Positions 1 to 5,678 are shown, counted from the first letter of the stretch. The stretch: DNA of 5,698 nt from Ruminiclostridium sp. (GCA_017550775.1 JAFZOA010000353.1:1-5698), one strand, 5' to 3'. Translations and numbers: made by a program. The notes: generated by a model not told the origin, from the sequence alone.

Positions 1-689
1 ACCCGCAGGTATTCTTACTTGACGAGCCGCTGTCCAACCTCGACGCAAAGCTTCGTGCACAGATGAGAACCGAGCTCTCCAAGCTCCATAAGAAACTCGG
101 TACAACATTCATCTACGTTACACATGACCAGATCGAGGCTATGACGATGGGTGACCGTATCGTCGTTATGAAGGACGGTTATATCCAGCAGATCGACTCT
201 CCTCTGAACCTCTATGAGAACCCCGTAAATAAGTTCGTTGCAGGATTCATCGGCACACCTCAGATGAACTTCATCGACGCTAAGCTCATCATGATGAACG
301 GCAAGTTCACCGTTGAGTTCGGCTCCGAAGACACCAAGACCTCCAGAGGCAGAAAGTTCTATGTTGAGATCCCGTCCGCTAAGGCTGATCCCGAGGCTCT
401 CAACTACTACGTTGACAAGGACGTTATCCTCGGTATCCGTCCCGAGAGCATCCACGATGAGGAAATGTTCATCTCCTCCGCTTCCACAGGTATCATCGAG
501 GCTAACGTAGATGTAACCGAAATGATGGGCGCAGAGACCTACCTCTACCTCACCTGCGAAGGCAACCCGATCACAGCAAGAGTTTCGCCTCGCTGCGCAG
601 CTCGTCCGCAGGACGTAGTAAAGCTCGCTATCGACCCGAACAAGATCCACCTGTTCGATGCTTCCGACGAGCACGCTATCCTTTCATAA
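1..689 (+). CDS. Carbohydrate ABC transporter ATP-binding subunit (MsmK/UgpC/MalK type), 5' end missing
   Basis: This is the ATPase subunit that powers a sugar importer at the inner face of the membrane. The reading frame is open from base 3 and ends in TAA at 687-689, giving 228 visible residues; the family is usually about 370, so roughly 140 N-terminal residues (Walker A, Q-loop, signature motif) lie upstream of the window. Visible in order are Walker B with the catalytic glutamate (VFLLDEP, fragment residues 3-9), the D-loop SNLD (11-14), the H-loop histidine in VTHDQ (residue 41), then the MalK-type C-terminal regulatory region with [10 protein letters not shown] and a TOBE-like part containing LGIRPE. 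The ATG at 63 is internal, because Walker B lies in frame before it. Such ATPases often serve several sugar importers; the substrate cannot be read here. The gene is followed directly by a strong terminator, so it ends its transcription unit. Confidence 0.95.
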   Translation, partial: PQVFLLDEPLSNLDAKLRAQMRTELSKLHKKLGTTFIYVTHDQIEAMTMGDRIVVMKDGYIQQIDSPLNLYENPVNKFVAGFIGTPQMNFIDAKLIMMNGKFTVEFGSEDTKTSRGRKFYVEIPSAKADPEALNYYVDKDVILGIRPESIHDEEMFISSASTGIIEANVDVTEMMGAETYLYLTCEGNPITARVSPRCAARPQDVVKLAIDPNKIHLFDASDEHAILS

Positions 690-700
690 GCAATTACCGG

Positions 701-735
701 ATGCCGTACCGCAGCAATGCGGTACGGCATTTTTG
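701..735 (+). terminator. Rho-independent terminator after the ABC ATPase gene
   Basis: A perfect 13-bp inverted repeat (701-713 with 718-730, ATGCCGTACCGCA) encloses a GCAA tetraloop of the stable GNRA class and runs into TTTT at 731-734. It begins 11 bases after the stop codon of the ABC ATPase. The stem is GC-rich and faultless, so this should be an efficient terminator separating that gene from the HD-domain gene. Confidence 0.93.
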
Positions 736-766
736 TCTCTCAAAATCAGAAAACAATGTATCTTAT

Positions 767-772
767 AAGGAG
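767..772 (+). promoter_or_regulatory. Ribosome binding site of the HD-domain gene
   Basis: AAGGAG lies 5 bases before the ATG at 778 and fixes that start. The 43 bases between the preceding terminator and the start must also hold the promoter. AT-rich hexamers such as TATCTT (759-764) and a TTGTCT (733-738) are present, but their spacing of 20 is poor, so no promoter is called. Confidence 0.85.
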
Positions 773-777
773 TTTAT

Positions 778-1386
778 ATGAGCGAAATTACACCGCGTCC
801 CGCCGCGGAGATCAAAGCGGAATACATCTCGGTCTTTAACGAATACATAAAGCGTGAAGGGGCGGACAAGCTCCTCGCTTACCTCACCGACAAGTCCGAT
901 TTCTTCGCCGCGCCCGCAAGCACCCGCTACCACAGTGCCTATGAGGGCGGGCTCGCACAGCACTCCCTCAACGTGTACTACTGCCTTAAGGACTACCTCG
1001 CGCGGCCGAGAGTAAAGGGCGTGTTCAAGGTGAAGGAATACTCCGACGAGACAGTAGCCCTTGTCGCGCTGCTGCACGATATCTGTAAGACAGACTTCTA
1101 CAAGGTGGACTACCGCAACGCCAAGAACGAACAGGGGCAGTGGGAGAAAGTGCCGTTCTACCGCATCGAGGACGCGCTCCCTTACGGACACGGTGAGAAG
1201 TCGGTGTACATGGTGAGCGGATTCGTGCGGCTGTCCCGGGACGAGGCTATGGCGATACGCTGGCACATGGGGTTCTCCTACGGCGGTATAGAAGACCGCA
1301 ATACCATAGGAAAGGCATTTGAGATGTACCCGCTCGCGTTCGCGCTCTCCACCGCGGATATGGAAGCGTCGTACTTCCTTGAATAG
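778..1386 (+). CDS. HD-domain metal-dependent phosphohydrolase of unknown substrate
   Basis: A 202-residue protein that is almost entirely one HD domain, the metal-dependent phosphohydrolase fold. The metal-site series is complete: H62 (in EGGLAQHS), H100-D101 (in LLHDICK), H138 (in GHGEKS), H163 (in RWHMG) and D194 (in STADMEA). The spacing and the EGGL..H and GHGEKS motifs recall the HD half of YhaM-like 3'-5' exoribonucleases. The OB-fold nucleic-acid-binding half of YhaM is absent, so nuclease activity cannot be inferred. I recall similar stand-alone proteins as common and uncharacterised in Firmicutes and their phages. The usual HDIGK reads HDICK here, with Cys103 in place of glycine. 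There is no signal peptide or membrane segment, so it should be cytosolic. It appears monocistronic, with a terminator before it and a possible one after. Nucleotide, cyclic nucleotide or RNA substrates are all possible. Confidence 0.85.
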   Translation: MSEITPRPAAEIKAEYISVFNEYIKREGADKLLAYLTDKSDFFAAPASTRYHSAYEGGLAQHSLNVYYCLKDYLARPRVKGVFKVKEYSDETVALVALLHDICKTDFYKVDYRNAKNEQGQWEKVPFYRIEDALPYGHGEKSVYMVSGFVRLSRDEAMAIRWHMGFSYGGIEDRNTIGKAFEMYPLAFALSTADMEASYFLE

Positions 1387-1401
1387 CCGGCTGTATATTA
1401 G

Positions 1402-1450
1402 GCGTCCTCCGGAACTGTCAACTGGCGGTTTGGGAGGGCGCATTATTTAT
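1402..1450 (+). terminator. Possible weak terminator after the HD-domain gene
   Basis: GCGTCCTCC (1402-1410) pairs with GGAGGGCGC (1433-1441) over 9 bp, including one G-T pair, around a 22-base loop. The sequence then runs ATTATTTAT rather than a clean T tract. It starts 16 bases after the HD gene stop and precedes a strong promoter, which is where a terminator would be expected. The large loop and poor T run keep confidence low. Confidence 0.4.
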
Positions 1451-1482
1451 CCATGCGAAAAGTTCAAAAAACTGTTGTAATT

Positions 1483-1511
1483 TTGACAGAGATATGATAT
1501 ACTGTTATAGG
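1483..1511 (+). promoter_or_regulatory. Sigma-A promoter with extended -10, driving tetR and probably recA-recX
   Basis: A perfect -35 box TTGACA (1483-1488) stands 17 bases before TATAGG (1506-1511). The -10 is preceded by TG at 1503-1504, giving an extended -10 element. Transcription should begin near 1517-1519, leaving a leader of about 105 bases before the TTG start at 1624. No other convincing promoter is visible before recA, so this one may drive the whole tetR-recA-recX-zinc-ribbon run. Confidence 0.75.
1484..1507. promoter_or_regulatory. Candidate operator: imperfect inverted repeat spanning the -35 to -10
   Basis: TGACAG (1484-1489) and CTGTTA (1502-1507) are inverted half-sites with 12 bases between them and a single mismatch. 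They cover the -35 box and the start of the -10. A protein bound here would block RNA polymerase. TetR-family proteins commonly repress their own promoters through such repeats, so the downstream regulator is the natural candidate. That link is inference; the repeat itself is seen. Confidence 0.35.
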
Positions 1512-1524
1512 GTGTGACAGCATA

Positions 1525-1555
1525 TTTTGTGACCTGCGACTGCGCAGACACAAGA
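1525..1555 (+). other. Hairpin in the tetR leader RNA
   Basis: TTTTGTG and CTGCG on the left pair with CGCAG and CACAAGA on the right. This gives a 12-pair stem (one T-G pair) interrupted by a 2x1 internal loop and closed by ACTG (1539-1542). It lies only a few bases after the predicted transcription start. No T run follows, so it is not a terminator. A 5'-end stem of this kind often stabilises the transcript against decay, but no specific function can be read from it. Confidence 0.45.
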
Positions 1556-1587
1556 TAGCGGCGCTTACAGTTACCCTTACAAATAGA

Positions 1588-1607
1588 GAAAGAAAGAAAG
1601 AAAGAAA
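1588..1607 (+). repeat. (GAAA)5 tetranucleotide microsatellite before the tetR ribosome binding site
   Basis: Five perfect GAAA units (1588-1607) are followed by a variant CAAA (1608-1611) that runs into the ribosome binding site AGGGGG. Tracts of this kind can gain or lose units by slipped-strand mispairing. Here a change would not shift a reading frame. It would alter the length of the unstructured purine-rich stretch between the leader hairpin and the ribosome binding site. Confidence 0.9.
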
Positions 1608-1610
1608 CAA

Positions 1611-1616
1611 AGGGGG
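1611..1616 (+). promoter_or_regulatory. Ribosome binding site that fixes the TTG start of tetR
   Basis: AGGGGG sits 7 bases before TTG at 1624. There is no ATG or GTG in frame nearby, and the protein from this TTG begins at the usual position for a TetR-family helix 1. Confidence 0.75.
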
Positions 1617-1623
1617 ACGGAAA

Positions 1624-2199
1624 TTGGCAAACCTGACAGAAAAAGCAATCAAGGCTTCGGTGCTTAAGCTCCTGAACGAGAAGCCGGTCAGCCAGATAAC
1701 TGTCAAGGACATCGTTGAGGACTGCGGGATAAACCGCAACTCGTTCTATTATCACTTCCGCGACCTTCCCTCGCTGATCGAGAAAATGGTCATGGAGCAG
1801 GCGGAGCAGCTTATCGAGCAGTATCCGTCGATAACCTCGCTTGAGGACTGCGTGGAAGCTGTGCTAAGCTTCGCAATGAACAACCGCAAGGCGGCAATGC
1901 ACATCTACAACTCCATTAGCCGCGATGTCTATGAGCAGTACCTGTGGCGAATGTGCGAACACACCGTCACAAAGTACATTGACAGCAACCTCGGAGACTA
2001 TGCGGTAAGCGGCTATGACCGCGAGGTCATCATCAATTTCTACAAATGCGCCTGCTTCGGGCTGATACTCGACTGGCAGCGCAACGGCATGAAGAGTGAT
2101 GTGAAAAAGCAGTATCTGCGGATGTTCGAGCTTAGAAAAGACATTATAGAGGAATTTATCGCCGCCGACAAGGGCGAAGGAAAAACGGAAACAAGCTGA
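1624..2199 (+). CDS. TetR/AcrR-family transcriptional regulator, TTG start
   Basis: A 191-residue one-component repressor-type regulator. Residues 1-47 form the DNA-binding domain. The helix-turn-helix reads [21 protein letters not shown] (25-45, given here with the core ending YYHF), the classic TetR pattern with the tyrosine-rich recognition helix. The remainder is a helical ligand/dimer domain, including the [11 protein letters not shown] segment (from about 147). That segment recalls the DhaS-like C-terminal subgroup. The start is TTG at 1624, chosen because of the ribosome binding site AGGGGG and the normal domain length. The promoter upstream carries an inverted repeat, so autoregulation is likely but unproven. 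The ligand is unknown. Only 49 bases and no terminator separate it from recA, so it probably shares a transcript with the recombination genes, an unusual placement for this family. It could instead merely be a neighbour whose transcript reads through. Confidence 0.9.
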   Translation: MANLTEKAIKASVLKLLNEKPVSQITVKDIVEDCGINRNSFYYHFRDLPSLIEKMVMEQAEQLIEQYPSITSLEDCVEAVLSFAMNNRKAAMHIYNSISRDVYEQYLWRMCEHTVTKYIDSNLGDYAVSGYDREVIINFYKCACFGLILDWQRNGMKSDVKKQYLRMFELRKDIIEEFIAADKGEGKTETS

Positions 2200-2234
2200 G
2201 CAAAACACTTTGACAGCACATAAAAGATTAAAAG

Positions 2235-2240
2235 AAAGGA
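2235..2240 (+). promoter_or_regulatory. Ribosome binding site that decides the recA start
   Basis: AAAGGA lies 8 bases before ATG at 2249. An upstream TTG at 2210 has no ribosome binding site and would add 13 atypical residues. An in-frame ATG at 2291 would give a more typical N-terminus but has only weak purines before it. The site therefore favours 2249. Confidence 0.8.
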
Positions 2241-2248
2241 TACAGAAA

Positions 2249-3460
2249 ATGGCAAAAGCTTCATCTTCAAAAAAGACAGTAGAAAAGCCCATGACCTCAG
2301 ATGAAAGAAAAAAAGCTCTTGATACCGCGCTCGCCCAGATAGAAAAGCAGTTCGGCGAGGGTTCGGTAATGAGAATGGGAGAAAAGTCCAACCTTCATGT
2401 TGAGTCCGTCCCCACCGGCTCTATCGGTCTTGACATGGCTCTCGGCATCGGCGGACTTCCGAGAGGACGAATAACCGAGATATTCGGGCCCGAATCCGGC
2501 GGTAAAACAACGGTAACACTTCAGGCTATCGCTGAGGTACAGAAGCTTGGCGGAAACGCGGCTTTCGTTGACGTTGAACACGCGCTCGATCCGGTCTACG
2601 CGAAAGCTCTCGGTGTTGACGTGGATCAGCTCATCGTATCACAGCCGGACTCCGGTGAAGACGCGCTCGATATTATGGAGGCTCTCGTTCGCTCCGGCGC
2701 AATAGATATCATAGTGCTCGACTCGGTAGCGGCTATGGCTACAAAAGCCGAGATCGAAGGCGATATGGGCGACAACTTCGTCGGCGTGCAGGCGAGACTT
2801 ATGTCCGGAGCTATGAAGAAGCTCACGGCGGTGATCTCAAAAACAAACACCGTTGCTATCTTCATCAACCAGATACGCGAGAAGATCGGTATAATGTTCG
2901 GCAACCCAGAGACAACGCCAGGCGGCAGAGCCCTCAAATTCTATTCTTCCGTCCGCATTGAGGTGCGCAAGGGAGAAGCGATAAAGGACGGCGCGGACAC
3001 CATAGGCTACCGCACCAAGTGCAAGGTCATCAAGAACAAGGTCGCACCGCCCTTCAAGAGCTGTGAGTTCGACATGATCTTCGGCAAGGGCATCTCCCGC
3101 ACCGGAGAAGTTCTCGACTACGCAACAGAGCTCGATATAATCACCAAATCCGGCGCGTGGTTCAGCTACAACGATATGCGCATAGGACAGGGCCGCGAGA
3201 ACACCAAGAAGTTCCTCGACGACAACCCCGACGTGATGCGCGAGATCGAGGAGAAGATCAAGGCTCTCTCCGAGAACATAGACAACGACGACGCTCCGGC
3301 GGATACAGGCTCTGCCGGTTCGATGAGTGTTCCCGCCGATACCGGGGACAGCGGCGCTTCCGACGATAAGCCCAGGCGCGGCAGACCGAAGAAGAGCACA
3401 GTGGTAGTGGACGCGGCGGACGACGACTTTGACGAGTTCTCCATAGACGACGATGAGTAA
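2249..3460 (+). CDS. recA: Recombinase RecA with extended, AT-hook-like and acidic C-terminal tail
   Basis: RecA forms ATP-dependent filaments on single-stranded DNA, carries out strand exchange in recombinational repair, and activates LexA self-cleavage. The protein has 403 residues against about 345-355 for typical RecA. The core is canonical: Walker A GPESGGKT (80-87), catalytic E110 in VEHALDP, Walker B IIVLDS (154-159), the L1 loop region around GVQARLM (179-185), and FINQIR followed by [11 protein letters not shown] of loop L2 (205-226). The C-terminal domain contains SGAWFSYN (301-308). The extra length is an N-terminal Ser/Lys-rich extension of about 15 residues and a tail after residue 345. 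The tail has two PADTG-containing repeats (350 and 362), a basic KPRRGRPKK stretch (374-382) and an acidic end rich in D/E (388-403). The gene overlaps recX by 8 bases and follows tetR without a terminator. No Bacillus-type LexA box was found upstream. Confidence 0.98.
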   Translation: MAKASSSKKTVEKPMTSDERKKALDTALAQIEKQFGEGSVMRMGEKSNLHVESVPTGSIGLDMALGIGGLPRGRITEIFGPESGGKTTVTLQAIAEVQKLGGNAAFVDVEHALDPVYAKALGVDVDQLIVSQPDSGEDALDIMEALVRSGAIDIIVLDSVAAMATKAEIEGDMGDNFVGVQARLMSGAMKKLTAVISKTNTVAIFINQIREKIGIMFGNPETTPGGRALKFYSSVRIEVRKGEAIKDGADTIGYRTKCKVIKNKVAPPFKSCEFDMIFGKGISRTGEVLDYATELDIITKSGAWFSYNDMRIGQGRENTKKFLDDNPDVMREIEEKIKALSENIDNDDAPADTGSAGSMSVPADTGDSGASDDKPRRGRPKKSTVVVDAADDDFDEFSIDDDE

Positions 3461-3941
3461 ACCCGACGAGGACGCGAGGAAGTACGCAATGCGGCTGCTC
3501 GGCGGCAGGGACTACGGGAGAAACGAGCTCGCCGCAAAGCTCAGCGAGCGGTTCAGTCATGAGGAAGCCGATGCGGCGGTCGAAGCTATGTGCGAGTACG
3601 GGTATGTCAACGATACGCGATATGCGGACAAGCTCGCGGCGAAGTACATCACCGTGAACCGGTACGGCAAGAGCCGCGCCGCGCTGATGATGCGGCAGAA
3701 GCTTCTCGACCCGGAGACGATACGCGGCGCGCTCGGGAAATACGACCGGGAGGATATGACCGCGGAGATAGCCGTGCTGCTCCGGAAAAAGTATTACGAC
3801 AGGCTTTTTCTCGAAGGCATGGAGGGGAAAAAGGAAAGACAGAAGGTCGTGGCGGCGCTGGCGCGCAGGGGCTACGGACTTACGGACATAAAAGCCGCTC
3901 TTCGCGAGGTGATGAGCGGTCTTGACAACGAGGAGGAATGA
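3453..3941 (+). CDS. recX: RecA regulatory protein RecX
   Basis: RecX binds the RecA filament and modulates, usually limits, its growth and activity in the cytosol. The 162-residue protein is of normal length. It shows the tandem three-helix RecX pattern: an N-terminal repeat with [19 protein letters not shown] (12-30) and the hallmark [14 protein letters not shown] (49-62), then a second repeat opening with [16 protein letters not shown] (69-84), and a third around residues 125-155. The ATG overlaps the end of recA by 8 bases (3453-3460). There is no ribosome binding site before it, only the GAC-rich codons for the acidic RecA tail. Translation is therefore probably coupled to recA, which would hold RecX well below RecA in amount. 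The recA-recX order is the common bacterial arrangement and supports the call. Confidence 0.95.
   Translation: MSKPDEDARKYAMRLLGGRDYGRNELAAKLSERFSHEEADAAVEAMCEYGYVNDTRYADKLAAKYITVNRYGKSRAALMMRQKLLDPETIRGALGKYDREDMTAEIAVLLRKKYYDRLFLEGMEGKKERQKVVAALARRGYGLTDIKAALREVMSGLDNEEE
3931..3936 (+). promoter_or_regulatory. Ribosome binding site for the zinc-ribbon gene, inside recX
   Basis: A perfect AGGAGG within the last codons of recX stands 8 bases before the ATG at 3945. It contrasts with the missing site of recX and suggests that the zinc-ribbon protein is made at a higher level from the shared transcript. Confidence 0.88.
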
Positions 3942-3944
3942 AAA

Positions 3945-4532
3945 ATGGCATTTTGCAAGAGCTGCGGAGGACAGCTTCCCGACGGAGCCAACAACTGCCC
4001 GAGCTGCGGGGCTCCCATAGCTGCTCCCGGCTTCAACAATAATCAACAGTATCAGCAGCAGGGCGGCGCGCCCTACGGACAGCAGCAGTACCAGCAGCAG
4101 GGCGGTCAGCAGCAGTACTACCACAACACCAATGCCGGTACAACTGAGGCTTTCCTCGGGAAAGACCATACCGCCGAGTATGACCCCGCCGATATCGCGG
4201 CAAACAAGGTGGCGTGCGGCTTCGCGTATATCCCGATCATGTTCTGGCTCCCGTTCGCGGCTGCACCGGGCTCACCCTACGGCAAGTTCCACGCAAATCA
4301 GGGACTTGTGTTCTTCATAGTGTGCATCGCGATCAGCGTGGTGTCCAGCGTTCTCGGCGCTCTGTGGGCTATCCCGGCGATAGGTACGCTCTTCACCGTG
4401 CTTTCGAGGATAATCTCGGGGCTCGGCGGACTCTGTGAGCTTGGTTTCCTTATCTACGGAATGGTCAACACGTTCTCCGGCAAGGCGGTCGAACTGCCGC
4501 TTATCGGCCGCATAAACATTCTCAATAAGTGA
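3945..4532 (+). CDS. Zinc-ribbon, Q-rich linker, Tic20/DUF4870-like membrane protein
   Basis: A 195-residue protein of unknown function in three parts. Residues 1-25 are a zinc ribbon with four cysteines in two CxxC pairs (C4, C7, C18, C21), ending CPSCGAPI. Residues 26-66 form a low-complexity linker rich in Gln, Tyr and Gly, with the unit YQQQGG repeated at 36-41 and 49-54. Residues 89-175 hold about three hydrophobic segments (roughly 89-108, 120-140 and 143-173). The phrase FHANQGLVFF (115-124) between the first and second resembles DUF4870/Tic20-like small membrane proteins. The N-terminal ribbon is therefore predicted to be cytosolic and tethered to the membrane. Zinc-ribbon plus short membrane domain proteins are common and uncharacterised in Clostridia. 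Three bases separate it from recX, and a terminator follows, so it appears to be the last gene of the unit. A role in DNA repair is not shown by the sequence. Confidence 0.85.
   Translation: MAFCKSCGGQLPDGANNCPSCGAPIAAPGFNNNQQYQQQGGAPYGQQQYQQQGGQQQYYHNTNAGTTEAFLGKDHTAEYDPADIAANKVACGFAYIPIMFWLPFAAAPGSPYGKFHANQGLVFFIVCIAISVVSSVLGALWAIPAIGTLFTVLSRIISGLGGLCELGFLIYGMVNTFSGKAVELPLIGRINILNK
4044..4115 (+). repeat. CAG-rich imperfect repeats encoding the Q/Y/G linker
   Basis: The 24-base stretch at 4044-4067 recurs nearly exactly at 4083-4106; both encode QQYQQQGG. They differ at a few third codon positions, and a further QQQYY follows. Glutamine is encoded almost only by CAG (one CAA at 4044), so the tract is CAG-rich and could vary in length between strains. 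Confidence 0.8.
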
Positions 4533-4553
4533 TAGGTTTTCCGCAACAATAAT

Positions 4554-4592
4554 ACGGGTGCAGGGCTTAGAGCTCTGCACCCGTTCGTGTTT
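4554..4592 (+). terminator. Terminator of the tetR-recA-recX-zinc-ribbon unit
   Basis: ACGGGTGCAG (4554-4563) pairs perfectly with CTGCACCCGT (4575-4584). The pairing continues inward (one G-T, then GCT with AGC) to a TAG loop, making a 14-pair stem. The sequence after it is T-rich but broken (TTCGTGTTT). It starts 21 bases after the zinc-ribbon stop. A small second hairpin, GTGTT with AACAC (4587-4600), follows directly. Confidence 0.8.
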
Positions 4593-4601
4593 ATGAACAC
4601 C

Positions 4602-4644
4602 GGAAGAAAAACGCCGTTTCCCGCAGCCACGGAAAACGGCGTTT
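4602..4644 (-). terminator. Terminator of the minus-strand membrane-protein operon
   Basis: An 11-bp perfect inverted repeat (4609-4619 with 4634-4644) continues past one mismatch into three more pairs around a 6-base loop. Read on the minus strand, the stem runs into TTTTTCTTCC, an excellent termination signal. It starts 10 bases after the stop of the minus-strand gene at 4654. On the plus strand only TTTAAT follows, so it may also back up the previous terminator. Confidence 0.88.
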
Positions 4645-4653
4645 AATGCTTTG

Positions 4654-5118
4654 TTATTGTTTCTTGCCCATGGCAAGCTTCTCGCCTATCACCTTGATAG
4701 TGTTCGTCACAAACGAGTTCACGATGAATGCGTCAAAGTAGATACCGAGCATAAGCGCGTCCGACGCGAAAGAGTGAGTATCGGCATCCTTGAAGCCGCT
4801 GCAGAACTTGCAGAGAATGTGGTTCCCGTCAGCCTTCTTGGCGAAATCGTAGTGATACCCGTAGCGACACGCCTCATTGACGCATACGCACGCGCAAGCT
4901 GCGATAAGCTCGATAGCCATGTATATCACAAATGTCATTGCCGCGATATTCGATATCTTCTTGTAGAGCACCGGGTCGATGTCCGACTCGCCCTTTTCGT
5001 AGATGTGTCTGAATATCATGAACGCGAAGCCCGCTATAAGTACGAGAATGCTCAGGATGATGACAATGAGCGGTATTACAGGTATTTCAAGCCTGCTTAA
5101 AAACAGTCCTAAGATCAT
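4654..5118 (-). CDS. Small two-helix membrane protein with a cysteine cluster, unknown function
   Basis: A 154-residue protein I do not recognise. It has a hydrophobic N-terminal segment (about 12-36) followed by the charged stretch RHIYEKGESD, then a second hydrophobic segment (about 57-80). The latter ends in a cysteine cluster, C75, C77, C79 and C84 (CACVCVNEAC), with a CxxC pair, C103 and C106 (LCKFC), some 20 residues on, close to H89 and H100. This arrangement could bind a metal or form disulfides, but it matches no family I can name. The C-terminal third is amphipathic and ends in lysines. The start at 5118 is supported by AGGAAG nine bases upstream on the minus strand. It lies 22 bases after the neighbouring membrane-protein gene and ends just before a strong terminator, so it is the second gene of a two-gene operon. 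Confidence 0.75.
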   Translation of the reverse strand: MILGLFLSRLEIPVIPLIVIILSILVLIAGFAFMIFRHIYEKGESDIDPVLYKKISNIAAMTFVIYMAIELIAACACVCVNEACRYGYHYDFAKKADGNHILCKFCSGFKDADTHSFASDALMLGIYFDAFIVNSFVTNTIKVIGEKLAMGKKQ

Positions 5119-5140
5119 AGATCCACACTTCCTTTCCTTA

Positions 5141-5650
5141 TCACTTCATCGGCATATAGGGGAAGTGCTTCCCCACGATGAGACCGGCGAACGAGAACAA
5201 CGGATTGAACAGGAAGTAGAGCCACCAAGCCGAGCCGTTGGAGATAAGCTCGAAGGAACCCATTATGAAGAATACCGCCACAAACACCACAAAGAGTCCA
5301 AGATCTATGAATGCGAACAGCTTTGTGCGTTTCAGATACAGAAGTCCGACGCATACCAGCGACGCTATCGTGTAGAAAGCCTGAACGAACATACATATCT
5401 GTAATCCGCCGAAGTTTTCGTCAAGTATTGACGATGTAGCGTTGAAGCCCGTCGCGTTGCTCACGAGATCGTTCAGGTCGGTCGCCCCGAAGAGGAGCGC
5501 GACTATCGCCCCGAGCACCATGAATGTTCCTATACAGTAAAATGCTATCCTTACAAGCAGATAGCCTTTGAGCGCGAGACCGAACTCGTCTTCGACAAAT
5601 TCTCCGCCTCTCTGGGTCTGATCGTACTGTTCACCTGTAAGCTCAGCCAT
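5141..5650 (-). CDS. Four-helix small membrane protein, unknown function
   Basis: A 169-residue protein without a recognisable family. A polar, acidic N-terminus (1-29, starting MAELTGEQYDQTQ) is followed by four probable membrane helices at about 31-54, 82-106, 111-131 and 142-160. The loop between the first two (55-80) is polar and carries two possible N-x-S/T sites that mean nothing in bacteria. The protein ends KHFPYMPMK. The start at 5650 is chosen because GAGG (5658-5661, minus strand) stands 7 bases before it. An in-frame ATG at 5683 would add 11 residues but has no ribosome binding site. Its stop is 22 bases from the next gene, and the pair is probably cotranscribed. The promoter, and possibly other genes of the operon, lie beyond the window. 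Confidence 0.75.
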   Translation of the reverse strand: MAELTGEQYDQTQRGGEFVEDEFGLALKGYLLVRIAFYCIGTFMVLGAIVALLFGATDLNDLVSNATGFNATSSILDENFGGLQICMFVQAFYTIASLVCVGLLYLKRTKLFAFIDLGLFVVFVAVFFIMGSFELISNGSAWWLYFLFNPLFSFAGLIVGKHFPYMPMK

Positions 5651-5678
5651 ATAATAACCTCGTTTCTGTTTGAAAATA

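Noticed and set aside
15..674. 219-codon minus-strand open frame opposite the ABC ATPase
   Set aside because: It mirrors the codons of a clear ABC ATPase, has no ribosome binding site or domain, and is a shadow frame.
2210..2233. TTGACA before recA as a -35 box of a recA promoter
   Set aside because: No acceptable -10 lies 16-18 bases downstream; that position falls in AGAAAG next to the ribosome binding site. TTAAAA at 2228 is too close.
2210..2248. TTG at 2210 as the recA start
   Set aside because: It has no ribosome binding site, overlaps a TTGACA hexamer, and would add 13 residues not typical of RecA; AAAGGA supports ATG at 2249.
1440..2248. LexA/SOS box (CGAAC-N4-GTTCG type) before tetR or recA
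   Set aside because: Only partial look-alikes were seen, such as CGAAAAGTTC near 1454 and ATGTTCG near 2123, with wrong spacing or a missing half. A different clostridial consensus cannot be excluded by eye.
4044..4126. CAG-rich tract as a CRISPR-like or mobile repeat
   Set aside because: The repeats are in frame within a coding linker, without spacers or flanking terminal repeats; they are explained by the Q/Y/G-rich protein sequence.
3258..4169. Long 303-codon minus-strand open frame across the end of recA, recX and the zinc-ribbon gene
   Set aside because: It lies opposite three well-supported genes, has low-complexity Arg/Leu/Val-rich sequence and no recognisable domain; it reflects the GC-rich codon pattern of the opposite strand.
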